Shown here one piece after another: positions 1-11,856 of a stretch of DNA of 64,000 bases. The translations under genes and the position numbers were made by a program. The DNA comes from Ustulina deusta (Eukaryota; Ascomycota; Sordariomycetes; Xylariales; Xylariaceae). The DNA is taken from contig JAJNNX010000014.1 of NCBI GenBank assembly GCA_023159155.1, forward strand, positions 744,001 through 808,000, written 5' to 3'. Every line of letters starts with the position of its first letter. Within the stretch, counting starts at the first letter, position 1. A model generated the notes under the pieces. That model saw nothing but the letters and a program-made list of their open reading frames with translations. It made no database searches and was not told the DNA's origin.

Positions 1-673
1 AGAAAGTGGGTGTGGAAAAGTACCTGTATGATAACGAGAATGCATAATAAATTCATCGATTCCTTGGTCGGAAAAGTACTGATGAGCTGTAGCAGTGTAG
101 AAAAGGGAGAGCTCTGAGATGTCTGTTGTTCCAATAACCATGGTTAAACTGTGGCCTCAATCTGCCGCTTTCGTTGCATTCCAGGATCTCCCATCCTCCG
201 GCAGAGGTGGTGGGGGAGAATGGGAACGAAGGATCCCCTTTGGCTTCCTTATGTACCTAATTGACACCACAGATCCTTTTCCTCCACAGCATGCTTGAAG
301 GTGCTAGACAGGGGCGTCTAGGAGTGTGACTGTTATCACGTCAGCTGAGAAATAGTTTCATCACACCGACTGCCATTGCGCCCACCGCGGCGGACGATAA
401 AGGAGTGATTACGAGACAGAATCACATGCTAAGAGGACCAAAAGTGGTCTCGCCTTCACGTAAGATACCAAGCCCTGCCGAGTCTCACGCCGAGCGCCAG
501 GTTTATAAACAGCTCGCCATGCTACTAGTAGTCAGCCAACTTGTCCAATATCTCCTGAGTTCTCATCGGCAGCACTTCACGCTGCTCTCCAGCGTGGTAA
601 GGTCCACGCGTTTCAACTCATTCGGCGATTCGATTTCGTTGATGTGGTTTCGTTTATCTATTACTATTCGGTC
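1..673. other. Left-edge intergenic DNA
   Basis: No convincing gene is visible. An open frame at 405-677 has no recognisable domain and runs into the start of the methyltransferase gene. The last few hundred bases presumably hold the promoter of that gene, but I see no clear TATA box or operator. Confidence 0.5.
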
Positions 674-2706
674 ATGACATCGGTACCCCCAGATCACCGT
701 CCTGGTGTCGACTTTTTAGCGGTACTTGAAGGCCTGGCGGCGTTCGACGGCGAGCTCTCAGAGGATATTCGGAGAAACGACGATCTTCGGAGGCGTGTCC
801 TCCTTTCTGTGCAGAGGCTAGTGTCTGAGCTTGAGACGCCGGCTGAAACGGCCCAACGGATACTATACAATGTGAGCTAGACACTATTGCTCAACATTGA
901 CATTCTGTTGCTTATGAGGTTTTTTTCTTTTTTTTTTCTCTTAAGGGGGAAAGGGGGGAGGAGGCCTTCGTCAAGTGTCCAGGCTAGACGATTCTTTCGA
1001 GTCTGCGTTATAGCTGGCGGAAAAGTTGTCTCCCGCTCTATATCACCTCGGTGAGGCTCTGCATTGGATCTCAGGGGGCTAATGACACTCTACGTTGCTC
1101 TTGTTAGGAACTCGAACTCTGCGCAGCGCGCATCGGCGTCGACCTAGATGTCTTCAGTATTCTCTCGGCAAGCACCAAATCCATGACAACCGAGGAAATT
1201 GCCACACAGACGGGCGTTCACCCAGATATTAACCTGCTAGCCCGAATACTGAGATATATGGCATCCGTGGGGATGATCCGCGAGGTTAGTGCCGGGCTGT
1301 GGGCACAGAGTAATTACGGATCGAACTTGACGGATAAGAGACAATGTGCAGGGATCTGCCACGTGTGAGTATTCCGTTTCACAGATCCATCATCTAGTTT
1401 TTGTTCGTTTCTATTCTTCCATTCCCTCATTCTTTATCCATTGCCTGAACCGTCCAACTTCCCGTATCCGAAGAATCGCCATGTACACTGCCGAGTTCCC
1501 ATATTCTAACACGCTTCGATTTCAAGGCATGAAAGCGTCCTACCCGCATACTTGGCTCTTCCGGAGTTCCTTCGCGCCCAAAATTACAAAGTGCCCATCT
1601 CGAACACTGATACGCCGTTTGTGCGAGGCCATAGGGCCGAGCCAACTACCTTTTTCAATTGGTTGCAATTTCACCCAGCGAACGCCGGATATTTCCATGA
1701 ATTCATGAACGTTCATCGGACCGGGGTCCGCACGTGGTTAGACGACAAGACGGCCACTGAAATGGTAATTGATGTGCTTCGTGAGAAAGATCACCCAGAG
1801 GCCATTTTGTTCGTGGACGTTGGGGGTGGCATGGGCCAGCAATGTAAGGTAAGTGAAATCGTGCAATAAGTCATCAATAGGGGTCAAACTATGAGTTGTG
1901 TTACCAGCTATTTTGTACTAATGTTAATGGGCTCCAGCTCCTCAAGTCTAGATATCCCGATCTGCTGGGGAAAATAATACTCGAGGACCTGCCGGAGGTG
2001 GTGGACAAGGTGGACACTGAGGAAGCGGAGTTCGATAAGATTGGGATGAGCTTCTTTGAAAGCCAGCCAGTAAAAGGTGAGTTGTCAGTCTCGCATGTTT
2101 TTTTTTCCTTCTTCTTTTTTATTTATTACCGGAAGAAAATGTCACTCCGGGGGTTTCCTTCGTCACATTGGATTTCTAAGCGCTTTCAGATGATTTCCTC
2201 TGAGATGTCCTTCTCCCCTTGCCTACTGCCCGTTCGAGTTAGGATTACCCGTTGACTAATGGATCATACGGACGTACGAGTTTTATTAACCTTTCGTCAT
2301 AGGAGCCGTAGTTTACTATCTACGAAGCATATTCCGGAGTAAGTTAAATCGGCTTTATTAAACTTGATGATTTCAGATTATAGCTAACTATTCCGGTTCC
2401 ACGTATCTAGATTGGCCAGATGAATCCTGCAGGACTATCCTCGGACATATTCGAGATGCGATGCAACAAGAATCGATTCTTGTTATCGACGACCTTGTCT
2501 TGCCAGACTTTGGGGCGCACAAGTTTGAGACGCAGCTTGATCTGACTATGCTTGCTATGCTCAACGGCCAGGCGAGGACCCGCGGACACTGGCAGGAGCT
2601 GTTGGTCCAAGCAGGCCTTGTCGTGAGTGAAATCAGGGTGTACGAGGAAGAAGCCCGAGAAGCCATCATTGTTGCTCGCAAAAGTGAACCAATTGCTCTT
2701 GAATAA
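674..2706 (+). CDS. SAM-dependent O-methyltransferase, secondary-metabolite type, six exons
   Basis: This is a fungal class I O-methyltransferase of the kind that methylates hydroxyls of polyketides or other small molecules. The exons I infer are 674-871, 1108-1364, 1527-1848, 1938-2076, 2303-2338 and 2411-2706. They join in frame to 415 residues, the normal family length. The N-terminal half holds the winged-helix dimerisation region. The SAM-binding glycine-rich motif reads VDVGGGMGQQC at the end of exon 3. The substrate and catalytic region follows (YYLRSIF, then NWPDE, then DDLVLPDFGAH). Where the family normally has the catalytic His of an LHDWPD motif, the predicted splice gives FRNWPD, so the general base is replaced by Arg. 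Introns have GTGAGC/GTGAGT/GTAAGT donors and CTAAC/CTAAT branch sites. The start at 674 was preferred to the in-frame ATG at 644 because it gives a normal N-terminus. The substrate is unknown, and no cluster partner is visible next to it. Confidence 0.85.
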
Positions 2707-3674
2707 CTGGTAATGGTGTTATGCGTGGTCAACTAGATAGTGAGCAACTACAAAGTAGTCAGTCGGCTGGTGGTGGTTTATAGCCTGGTCAACAAGCGAC
2801 CTCTAGCTCCAGACCTAAAATGGTACTTTGCAACCCATTTGGTTCCCCAGAAAGAGCAACAAAATGTAGTAGAGGAGTGGCTTTATTTATAATCCTGGAT
2901 CTGTCTGCCAAAATTAAGCTTATGTTGAACTTCTGTAATTGTGTATATTGTTGAGCACCTCTTGTTCTTTTCGCAAGGTGTGTCGTAGAGTCACCAACTA
3001 GTTTATAGGTTGTCGCGACTTTTAACATTTTTCTTTTTTGTATCTTTATTGCTAGTATATATATATCATGAATATCCTTGTTTTTAAATCTTTATTTGAC
3101 CTGTCAACTTTTAACTACCTATTCCATTGTTCTTTTTAATAGCTACCTAATATAATTATCGAAATTCAAGGTTATGTCACTAAGCTAGGTGGGGCGGCCC
3201 ATTTAGTGAGCGGGTACATGGCTCTAGACCGAAAAGAGCAGAGACGCGGCCTGTACTGGTGTGCTAAGCTTCAATAGGAAAGTTGATCAGGATAGCTCGA
3301 CGGCTGTGGAGCGGTTGGCTGGGCACTCGAACTTGACCTCATGAATCCCACGCCCGAATCCTGCACTACCCAAGTTACATGATCCCAGCCATCAAGCTTC
3401 CACAGAGCTCCCGGTGTTTCGTGTGCGACCCGTGACGGTACCGGAATCATGTATCGATAATCGACAGATGCATCTACACACACACATTGCCTGACCTCCC
3501 TCGTCCAATTACCCTCCCCCGCCCCCCGTACTCCATGTCTGGATAGCGTCTCTTGCTCCGTCGAATGCGCTCGTCTGTTCCGTCTGCGCTCTATTTATAT
3601 ATATGTCTCTGTTTCGCCCCTCCTCCGCCTTCGCGACGTCGACGCCTGCGTGATCGCCCCTGATTCTGCTCGCC
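2707..3674. other. Intergenic DNA between methyltransferase and muniscin genes
   Basis: No gene is supported. The first half is AT-rich and includes a short TA run near 3055-3066. The second half is GC-rich, with a pyrimidine-rich stretch at about 3495-3530 that probably belongs to the promoter and 5' leader of the downstream gene. Small open frames here have no domain signal. Confidence 0.5.
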
Positions 3675-6499
3675 ATGGACGGCCTTTCGAGGGCCGAGTA
3701 TCCCGCCATGCTGGTAGGCCGTCCCCATTGTGCCGTCGTATTGTAGCGCATCGCTGATTCGGCCTCTCTGCAGGACTGCCTCCAGCCTGGCCAAGCCGTT
3801 ACTGTTCTCACCGACCGAGTTAAGCGCATCACCAAGGTCAACAATGAAATCGCCGACTGGTTGCAGGTGCGAGCCGAGACCCTGACCACGACCGAGAAGA
3901 TATATATCGTCGAAGCTGATCTGTGTTCAGGAGCGCCGGAAAGTCGAGGAACAATATGCCCAAGGACTCCGCAGGCTAACCCAACTCCGTGTCCCTAATT
4001 CGCAATCAGAGCTTGGGTAAGTCGATCGGGACGGTGGCGGCCACGGCTTGGATTGCATACAAGTTGGCTGACCATCTCCAAGGAGTTTCCAGGCTCAGTG
4101 GGACAAAATTCTCCAGTCGGCAGAGTTCGTCGCGACATCCCATCACACCTTCGCCATTCACATCGAAAAAGAAGTCGAGACGCCGCTTCGGATGTTCGAC
4201 GTCAAGAAAGAAATGCAGAATATACAAACGATGCAAGGAAACCTTCAAAAGGTGGCCAGGGAACTAGAGGAGGCACAAGAAAAGTCGGATAGGCTGGCTA
4301 GGAAGGGTGGCAAAGCTAGTGCTCAGAAGGTTGACATGGCTGCGAGCAAGCTCGAGTCTGCTACCAATCAGTGGTTGTCACAGGCCCCCTTCGTCTTCGA
4401 GAGTCTCCAGGCTGTCGATGAGAGCCGTATGAACCAATTGCGCGACTGCTTGACCCAGTACGGCACCTTTGAAGGGGATCAAGCGCAGAAGCTGCAGACC
4501 GATGCCGAAACCGTGTTGAATAGTCTTCTCGACTACAATACCGCAAACGAGATCCAGCAATTCGCTTCGAAAGTGACCACAGGGCGACCGAAGTTCGAGA
4601 AGCGAGCAACAACTGCGCGGCAATCCACCAGCGCGGGTGGTCCAAGCACGCCTGGTACGGTACCACCAAGCGTCAGTGTGCCAACGGAAGATGATCGGAG
4701 TGACTATTCGGGATCGAAGGAGAGTCCATCTGAAAACAAGTTGCGAAGTCGCATCGGCACTATGCTTGGGCGACGGCGCCAGAGCATTCACGGCGGGTTT
4801 GGCCAACTAGGCCCAACGAAAAGCCCTTTTGGGAGAAATACGAAGAGCAGTCATGGCCTTTCCCCGAGAGCTTCCTCAAGTAACTTGGGCGATTCAACCA
4901 ACCGACTAGGCGCGCTAGTAGAAGACCCCGATTCCACAACAGATGAGCCTTTCCGCACTTCTGAAGCTTCAAGAGAGAAGGTTAGCCACGATGGCCCCAA
5001 TGGCGTGGGAAGAGTCAACTCGACCGACGTGGTGCGACCGATGACGGGGACAACCACCACGTCCCAAGTTAATGGAGCAGGTGGTGCGTTGGACGCATTA
5101 GACGTGCCGCCTCCCCCGGGGCCTCCGCCGTCCCAGAGAGAGCCGGAGAAGGATGCAGAAGGGTTTAACGTACCGACATACTCGCATGATCCTATATCGC
5201 AGGCTGAAAGAGAGGCAGCTGCTCAGGAAACCGAGCATGCATTCAAGCTAAATATCCAAAAGGAGCCTGTCGCTGAAGAAGACGAGGAAGCCAAGAAAGC
5301 AGCTCTATCAAACGTTGCAAACAGTTTGTCGGCAATGGGAGCACCAGCCCGGCGGATGGGCACTGTTAGAGGTCGTAGAGATGTGCGCAACACTATCTAT
5401 GTGCCGGGCCCCGTTTCCGAGCATTCCACCAGTCCTGTCGTGATGCCCCCTATCCCAACCATATTCTCCAGGGCTACAGGTCTATCAACATTGACTTCCG
5501 AAGCTAGTGTCGCAGGAACATCCGACACACAGTCTATTCGATCCGCTAACTCGCTGAGTAGCGTTGTTCAAGCCAAACACCCCGAAATGCATCAGCCAGG
5601 ACTGAACTCGTCTCTGATAGAAACCGTATCAGCTACCTTTGAGAGCGGCGCGGTTAAATCTGTGAAGGTCAATGGCGAAATTGCATTGTCTTTCAATCCT
5701 GGCGATGATCCAAATCCACCAGGTAAGTACCACAATAAAGTGTCTATTCTGACGACGAGAATCAATCACTGACCTCTTCACAGCACACCTATCCGTTCGG
5801 ATCAACAATTTCACCCTTCTCGATTCCATCGGACCTAATCGGATTTTTGTCACTAATAGTCCCGACCATCCTGATCAGTTCACGATGGACACCTCCCACC
5901 TCCGAAATACGCACATTGGTTTCTCATACAAACTACATTCTGATGCAGATGCGCCAGCAAGCGAACACGTTCCCATCTTGCTCCACCCTACGTGGAAACC
6001 CCAAGGCGATAAACTTGGCCTACTGTTGCAATACAAACTGAACCCATCATTCGACTTCGCAGCTAACAGCTCTCCTGTGCAACTCCATAATCTCGTCATC
6101 TTTGCCTCATATGAAGGCAAATCCTCAGGTGTTCAGACCAAGCCTTCCGGGACTCATCTGAAGGACAAGCATTTAGTATACTGGCGTCTTGGCGACGTTA
6201 CACTATCTCCTGGTGCGGACTGGCAGAAGATCGTATGCCGAGTCGTTGGAGAGCAGGGTGCTGAGCCGAAACCAGGCAATATCGAGGCCCGGTGGGAGTT
6301 TAGCCCTCCGATGGATGCCGAGGCTAGCCAAACGATATCCCTCTCCAGACTCGAAGAAGGCAAGAATAAGGAAGTCGAAAGCACCGACGATGATCCTTTC
6401 GCCGATGCGGCCTCGTCCGCCGCGGAAGGGAAATGGGTCGATGTCCCTGTGGTGCGAAAGCTGCTGAGTGGGAGATACGAAGCGAGACCAACTCCGTAG
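3675..6499 (+). CDS. SYP1: Syp1/FCHo-type muniscin, endocytic F-BAR adaptor
   Basis: Muniscins act early at clathrin-coated sites. The F-BAR domain binds curved plasma membrane, and a C-terminal mu-homology domain recruits cargo and Ede1/Eps15-type partners. In yeast, Syp1 also affects septin and polarity behaviour. Exons 3675-3713, 3774-3866, 3931-4016, 4083-5722 and 5784-6499 join in frame to 857 residues. Residues about 5-260 form the F-BAR coiled helices, starting YPAMLDCLQPGQA. A long Ser/Pro-rich linker carries a proline run (VPPPPGPPPS, near residue 413). The mu-homology domain runs from about 585 to the end. An acidic DPF motif near residue 823 could bind an AP-2 appendage or EH-type partner. 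All five exons use canonical GT-AG sites. The gene converges with MAD1 downstream. The assignment rests on domain order and length. Confidence 0.85.
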
Positions 6500-7339
6500 C
6501 AAGTTTTACGTATAGGTAGGATGAGAAGAGAGGCAGAGTGTACTTGATATCCGGTTTTCAAAGCATTTGGGAAGATACTTTTTTTTTTGTTCATTGTTGA
6601 TTACGACGCACTCGTTGTCGGCTCTCTTTTCAGGCCGATCCCCCCCCCCTCGCGAGGGACTGAATCACTTCCCTTACTGTCGCCATTTGTTCCGAAATTT
6701 CCCAAAAAGAAAAAAGTCGTCGTACATAGTCTCGATAATTTGATCATATTGTCATATTACTTACTACTTACTACCTACCTACTTACTTACTTAATTGGCT
6801 AAATTCTTTTTTTGGGTTTTAGTGGAAAACTAACTTTGGTGAGGCACGGGCCATGGCCATTTATTTATATTACAATTTACCATTTACTAAGTACCTACTC
6901 CATATTACTCGTTTTGCATCCCTACATAGGTGAGGTTAAGAGACGGGGTTCTGATAGGTACTACCTAGATGTCTAGCTACATCCACACGAGTCTAGATAG
7001 AAATATGGTGAATTCCGGACACACGAAATTCGAAAATAGGCAAATAAATGGCGTATCTCGCGTTCTTCGTATCAAGTAATTGCAACATCGACTTTTTTAT
7101 TTATTTATCCCGAGTTTATTGGCGAGGTAGGTATCGATCATCATGATGACATGGAGAGGTATTATATTCATCCATTATAGGGCAAAAAGAAAAAAGAAAA
7201 AGAAAAGAGAAAAAAAAAAATCAAGCCAAAATAACGCCCGTCCGCCCGCCGTGTGTAACGCCATGATAGCTAAATTGGATTCCCGCCGCCGTGAAAGCAA
7301 TCAAGACAGACAGACAGATCGATAGATATATGTCCGTGT
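6500..7339. other. Convergent intergenic region, SYP1 and MAD1 3' ends
   Basis: This region between two convergent genes should hold both 3' UTRs and polyadenylation sites. It contains a T-run at about 6580-6588, a C-run near 6642-6649, CTAC/CTTAC short tandem repeats at about 6760-6795 and a purine (A/G) tract at 7185-7220. No gene is visible. Confidence 0.55.
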
Positions 7340-9685
7340 CTAGCCGCAAGCGGCACGCGTGTGCTCCTCGTAGAACTCGAGGGTGAGGGCGGCGAGGAAG
7401 CCGGGGATGCAGCCCTTGTCGCGGACCCAGAACTGGATCTGGTCGGCGATGCGGCGGGCGAAGGGGCTCTGGGGGCCGCCGCTGACCTTCATGGTGCCGC
7501 GCTCGCCGTCGAAGACGATGCTGTTCTCGTGCTCGTCGGTGGCGCTGGGGCAGAAGAGGCTCTCGACGCGCATCTTGCCGTTGGGGATGAAGGTCACGGT
7601 CCACCCCAGCGTGCTGAAGATGGCCTCCTTGAACTCCTGCGACTTGGCCGCCCAGACCTCCTTCAGGCGCCGCGTCGTCTTCTGCGCCGACGCCGTCTCC
7701 CGCTGCGCCTCCTCGATGTCGCGGCGCGCCGCGGCGAGCTGCGACGCCGGGATCAGGGCTGCCTTGGGGTTGCGCCGCGCTTCTCTGGAGAGCTGCGCGA
7801 GTAATTCTTGGTTCTCGAGCTTGAGAGCCGCCAGTGTGGCTGTTTTGATGGCTTCGAAATCGGAGGTGGGGTTGGAGCGTAGGGATAGGACTCGTATTTT
7901 GTTGGCTGATTCGGCTGCTGCGAGTCTCGAGCTCAGGACTTCGTGGTCTTTTTGTAAGAGCTGGTGCGCTGTTTGGAGTTTTGAGAGGTCGTCTGCTAGT
8001 TTGCGACGCTTCCGGTTCAGTTCGCCCAGTTGCTCATTTTCCGATTCGTCGGTGTGGCTCCGCTTCAACCCAGCAGCAGGTTCTAGGGTTCCGGCCGATG
8101 ACTCGGCCACGGATAGCTCTTTATGTAGGTTTTGGACTTCCTCCTTGTACGTGTCGACCAGTTTCTCGAGCTCAGAGATGCGGTCGGCCTTCTGCTGGTT
8201 GAAGTTGCCGGTGTCAAATGTCTCGTCTTCGGTATCGAAAGTCTTCAACTGAGCCCGTAGATATTCAATTTCCTTTGCAGCTAACGCGCGTTGCCTTTCC
8301 AGTCGAGCCTGAGATTTACTGGTAGTGATAGGAGCGGAGGTTGTCCTTGATTTCTCAAGCTGTGTTGTCAAGTTCTTCTTGTCCGACTCCAATGACTTGA
8401 TCATCTCATCTCGCTCGGCAATTTGAGGCTGTACCTCGCCCAGCTTCTCTACGAGAGAGGCCGAGTTATAGCGTTCTTCGACGAGGGCGCGAGCGACAGC
8501 CTCGGGAGAATCGAATTCCATAACTCCATCCTCCGTGCTAGCGTTTTGTAGAAAAGCTGTCCAAGCCAACCGTTCGTCCTCCAGTCGTTGCTTCTGGATA
8601 TGGATCTCGTTTAGCTCTGCCTCTAGCGCCTGAGCAGCATCAACTCTTCGTTGCAGTGAACGCTTTTCTTCCTCAACAATCTCCACAGCCTTGTGGACTT
8701 GGCGGAGATGGACCAGTTCAGCATGCTGTTTGGATGTCTTGGCCTCCAGTGATCGTATGTGCTGAACCTGGTCACTTAGTTCCCGACGAATGATACCAAT
8801 AGTTTCAGCATCGCCTGTCTGAGCTTTCAACCGTATTATTTCTGCCTCCAGGTTGCCTACCAGCCTGTCGTTCTCAGCAGATTTCTCTTGCAGCGCACTT
8901 AGTGATGATTCGCGTGTTTGGGCGTCGTGTTCTAGCTCCTCGATCGTTTGCCGTAAATCCGACAACTGTGCCTCCACCTCATGAGCGCGCCTCTGGTTCA
9001 TCCGCTCTCCCTCCTCCTTGGCAACAGACAGGTCCTCCAGTTGCTCCTTCAGTAGTCGTGCTTCATCTTGAGCCTCGCGCCACCTTCTCTCAAGCTCGGC
9101 AGCATCCTGGGCCGAGGATTCTTTGATGGTCTGCAGCTCCTCCTGCATGGACTCGTACTGGCGTTGCGCTCTGCTCTTTTCGCCCTCGGCTGCTTGTTTC
9201 TGTTTGAAGTCGTCTTCGGCCCTGCGCTGAACCTCGCGGATCTCGTTTTCATGCTGGAGCATTAGCATTTCCTTCTCCTGTTCCGTAGTCTCGATCCGGT
9301 ATCGCATAGTGGCAATCTCGGCCTTGAGCTCTTCTATGCGCTTGCGCTGGGTCTCGTATTCTTCGGCATCGGGTGGCGCGAGGTTTTCCTTAGAGCTCTC
9401 GCGCGAGGAGGCCCGTACTGACTCGCTGGGTTCGCGGCTATGCCGTGAAGGTGGCTGAGCGTCGGTAGACGATGCATGGTCGGCACCGATGAGGAAATCG
9501 AAGCTTGGCTGGGTGTTGTGTGAGGCGCGGAACGACGCGATCTGGAAGATGTCCCAGCGGCCATGTTAGGGAGACAGTCTCTTCCAGCTTGCTTGGACAT
9601 GGATTTGTTTACTTACGCGCGACCCTCTCAAAGAGGTCTGCGGCAGCGTGCTGCTCCCACCGCTTTTCCGCAGGCGGCCTGACAT
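7340..9685 (-). CDS. MAD1: Spindle assembly checkpoint protein Mad1
   Basis: Mad1 is a long coiled-coil protein that binds Mad2 at nuclear pores and unattached kinetochores and templates checkpoint signalling. On the minus strand exon 1 is 9685-9617 (23 codons), an intron follows with GTAAGT donor, CTAAC branch and CAG acceptor, and exon 2 is 9541-7340. The protein is 756 residues. Nearly all of it is predicted coiled coil. The Mad2-interaction motif is visible near residues 572-582 (RVLSLRSNPTS). The RLK motif that binds Bub1 lies near 647-649 (TRRLKEVW). A typical Mad1 C-terminal RWD-like domain ends the protein (FDGERGTMKVSGGPQSPF, then FLAALTLEFYE). The last 400 bases of the coding region are clearly more GC-rich than the middle. 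The gene is divergent from TAM41, and a LINE is inserted 158 bases upstream of the start codon. Confidence 0.92.
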
Positions 9686-9842
9686 TGAATTATTCTTACA
9701 GACAGACGCCTGTATCTACAGATTCGCGTGACGGGTCACCTTGGTTAGGCAGCTGGCAAGTTCCCGCAATAGACCCGAGCTTCATATTCCACATAGTAAA
9801 GTAAGGGATTGTTTTGGTTGTTTGCAGCAAGGATCTGCCTGC

Positions 9843-9858
9843 CTTTCTTTACTGGGGC
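9843..9858 (+). repeat. LINE target-site duplication, 5' copy (16 bp)
   Basis: The sequence CTTTCTTTACTGGGGC here is repeated exactly at 15805-15820, just after the element's (CT)n tail. Exact direct repeats of this length on both sides are the signature of target-primed reverse transcription. Confidence 0.88.
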
Positions 9859-10008
9859 AACCTTCTCCTTTCCACCTTTCTAAGTTCTTGGAAGGGTCCC
9901 ACTTATTCCCTGGTTAGGAAATATTTCGTACTCACTTCTGCTTCACTCGGACCTTTCGGGCTCTGCCCAACCTGCGACACACGCCCTCCGGGACTGCTGT
10001 CCGCTGAG

Positions 10009-11856
10009 ATGTCGAGCAACGAAGCTACCGGAGGAGCCGCCCACGGCGCTCCTCCCCCAGGGACACCTCGGTTCCCGGGATCACGTTCAGTCCTCGCGCT
10101 TTTTGAGGACCGCGACAAAGACTTCCTTGCGTGCAAAGAGGTCATCTCGGCTACTACGCTAGCTATCGACACTGCCCTTGCATCCCCGGCCTTCATAGCA
10201 CCGGCACACGAGAAATGGGCCAAGAGAGTCTCTGAGACTCTCTCCGCGGCCCTTATTGAACTCGCGAAGGGAGGCACAACCAGCAAACGCCCTGCCTCCC
10301 CTTCCTCCCCGACTGATGCACCCCCCCATAAGAAGGTCACAATCGCGCAGACACACACACACGCTGAGCCCACGACACAGCGAACATACGCGAACATCGC
10401 CGCCCAGCCTGCTAGAGGGGGTCGCCAGAACCCCCAAAACACCGCGGTGGATACCCCTGCAGGAAGAACCAACAACAACGGCCCAACTACGCGCCCACAC
10501 TCGCGTTCCAGGTCTAGGTCGCGCACTCGCTCGCGCACCCCGGCCTCAGGTGGTGACCGGGCGGGGGGCTTCTCCGACGAATCCGATTGGACGACGGTGG
10601 GGGGCCGCCCCAAGCGGAAACCCAAGACCACCCGTTCAGGCAACGGCCCCAGGGTTCTCCTACGCATCTCTGAGAACTCTGAGCTCAGGAGCCTTAATGG
10701 AGCTGAGTTCCGGATTAGGCTATGCGCCTCTATGAAATGCGGTCTAGCTGCCTACCCAGTGGCCATGCCCATCGCCACCGGCTGGTCTATCCGCTGCGCC
10801 GACGAGGACGCAGCGGCCAACCTCCTCAAAGCCAGCTCTGAGCTCGCCAAATGGGGTATCACTCCAGAAGCGGATGAGGCATGGTCTACTTACATCATCT
10901 CAGGTATACCCACCCTCCCTACTCCCGATGGCCGAACCATCATTGATCTCATAATTGAAGAGGTCGTCGCAAAGACCGGACAACAACCCAATCGCGTCTC
11001 CCGCTCCCAGCACGACAGTGACGACTGGGTCGTCTCCCTACCCAAGCCCGTCAAGCGCAACTTTACACTCTTCGGCTCCCGCCCGTCTCGACCCATCTCT
11101 AAAACAGCCAACATCAGCCAGTGCGACAACTGCTGGGGCTTCCACGACTCCAGAAGTTGTACCAAGAAGAGGGTGTGCGTCGTGTGCGGCCGCATGCACG
11201 TGCCTGGGGCGTGCGACGGCACGGAGCGCTGCGTCAACTGCCACAGCCCGCACCTCGCTTCCTCACCTGCCTGCCTCGCCAGACCGGTCATCAAGAAAGG
11301 GAAGGTTGTGCGCCTCACTAGGGACCAACTACAGCATCTGAGGACCCTGGGCGACCGCAACTACAGATCCCGCAAGGAGGCGGTGAATGCAACCCGGGCC
11401 CGCAAGGAAACCCCTATCCCACCGCCTGTCATCCCTCGCCAGCCCCCGGCCCCGAGCGTCAATGCCGGGCCGGCTGTCCCTACCATAGAGGTTGACCCAG
11501 ACCTACACATGAACGACGAAAACACGTCTGGGATGGAAACCGCCAGACCAAGCACCCCAGAACTCTCCCCCACCCCCGGGGCATCCTCCCAGCGGGAGAA
11601 ATACTCCACGCATAAACGCACCTCAGCCATACACTTCAACATGGAAAACAGAGGGCCCCCATTCACGGGACACCCGGCCTCACAACCCGCCCCTCGCGGC
11701 CTCGAAGGCTCCAGAAATGTCCCCTTGGCCCCGGCCACACAACCGGTCCCCAGAGGACGACAACCCCCTCCCCCCACCAGTCTGGCTCAGGAGCTGGAGC
11801 GACAAAAAGAGATAGACCCCGACGATGATGAATCTGAGTCAGGATCGGACATCTAG
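10009..11856 (+). CDS. LINE ORF1, gag-like RNA-binding protein with CCHC knuckles
   Basis: ORF1 of the LINE binds element RNA to form the retrotransposition particle. From the ATG at 10009 it encodes 615 residues; the frame is open further upstream to 9814, but that part crosses the insertion boundary at 9859, so a start inside the element is preferred. The N-terminal third is Pro/Ser/Arg-rich, with an RS-like stretch near 10500-10540. The C-terminal half has three Cys/His clusters in the pattern CDNCWGFH..C, CVVCGRMH...C and CVNCHSPH....C, typical of Tad1-type ORF1 proteins. Its 3' end overlaps ORF2 by 32 bases in another frame. Confidence 0.88.
   Translation: MSSNEATGGAAHGAPPPGTPRFPGSRSVLALFEDRDKDFLACKEVISATTLAIDTALASPAFIAPAHEKWAKRVSETLSAALIELAKGGTTSKRPASPSSPTDAPPHKKVTIAQTHTHAEPTTQRTYANIAAQPARGGRQNPQNTAVDTPAGRTNNNGPTTRPHSRSRSRSRTRSRTPASGGDRAGGFSDESDWTTVGGRPKRKPKTTRSGNGPRVLLRISENSELRSLNGAEFRIRLCASMKCGLAAYPVAMPIATGWSIRCADEDAAANLLKASSELAKWGITPEADEAWSTYIISGIPTLPTPDGRTIIDLIIEEVVAKTGQQPNRVSRSQHDSDDWVVSLPKPVKRNFTLFGSRPSRPISKTANISQCDNCWGFHDSRSCTKKRVCVVCGRMHVPGACDGTERCVNCHSPHLASSPACLARPVIKKGKVVRLTRDQLQHLRTLGDRNYRSRKEAVNATRARKETPIPPPVIPRQPPAPSVNAGPAVPTIEVDPDLHMNDENTSGMETARPSTPELSPTPGASSQREKYSTHKRTSAIHFNMENRGPPFTGHPASQPAPRGLEGSRNVPLAPATQPVPRGRQPPPPTSLAQELERQKEIDPDDDESESGSDI

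Noticed and set aside
405..677. 90-codon open frame upstream of the methyltransferase
   Set aside because: No domain, no codon-like pattern, and it overlaps the promoter and start of a well-supported gene.
674..2706. Secondary-metabolite gene cluster around the O-methyltransferase and P450
   Set aside because: The P450 is decayed and lies 16 kb away beyond housekeeping genes; no synthase or transporter is present in the window. A cluster to the left of the window cannot be excluded.
7361..8252. Long plus-strand open frames opposite MAD1
   Set aside because: They are shadows created by the GC-rich, low-complexity coiled-coil gene on the minus strand, which has a clear family match.
9814..10008. 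Upstream extension of LINE ORF1 as its coding start
   Set aside because: The open frame crosses the left target-site duplication into host DNA, so the first 15 codons are not part of the element; the ATG at 10009 is preferred.
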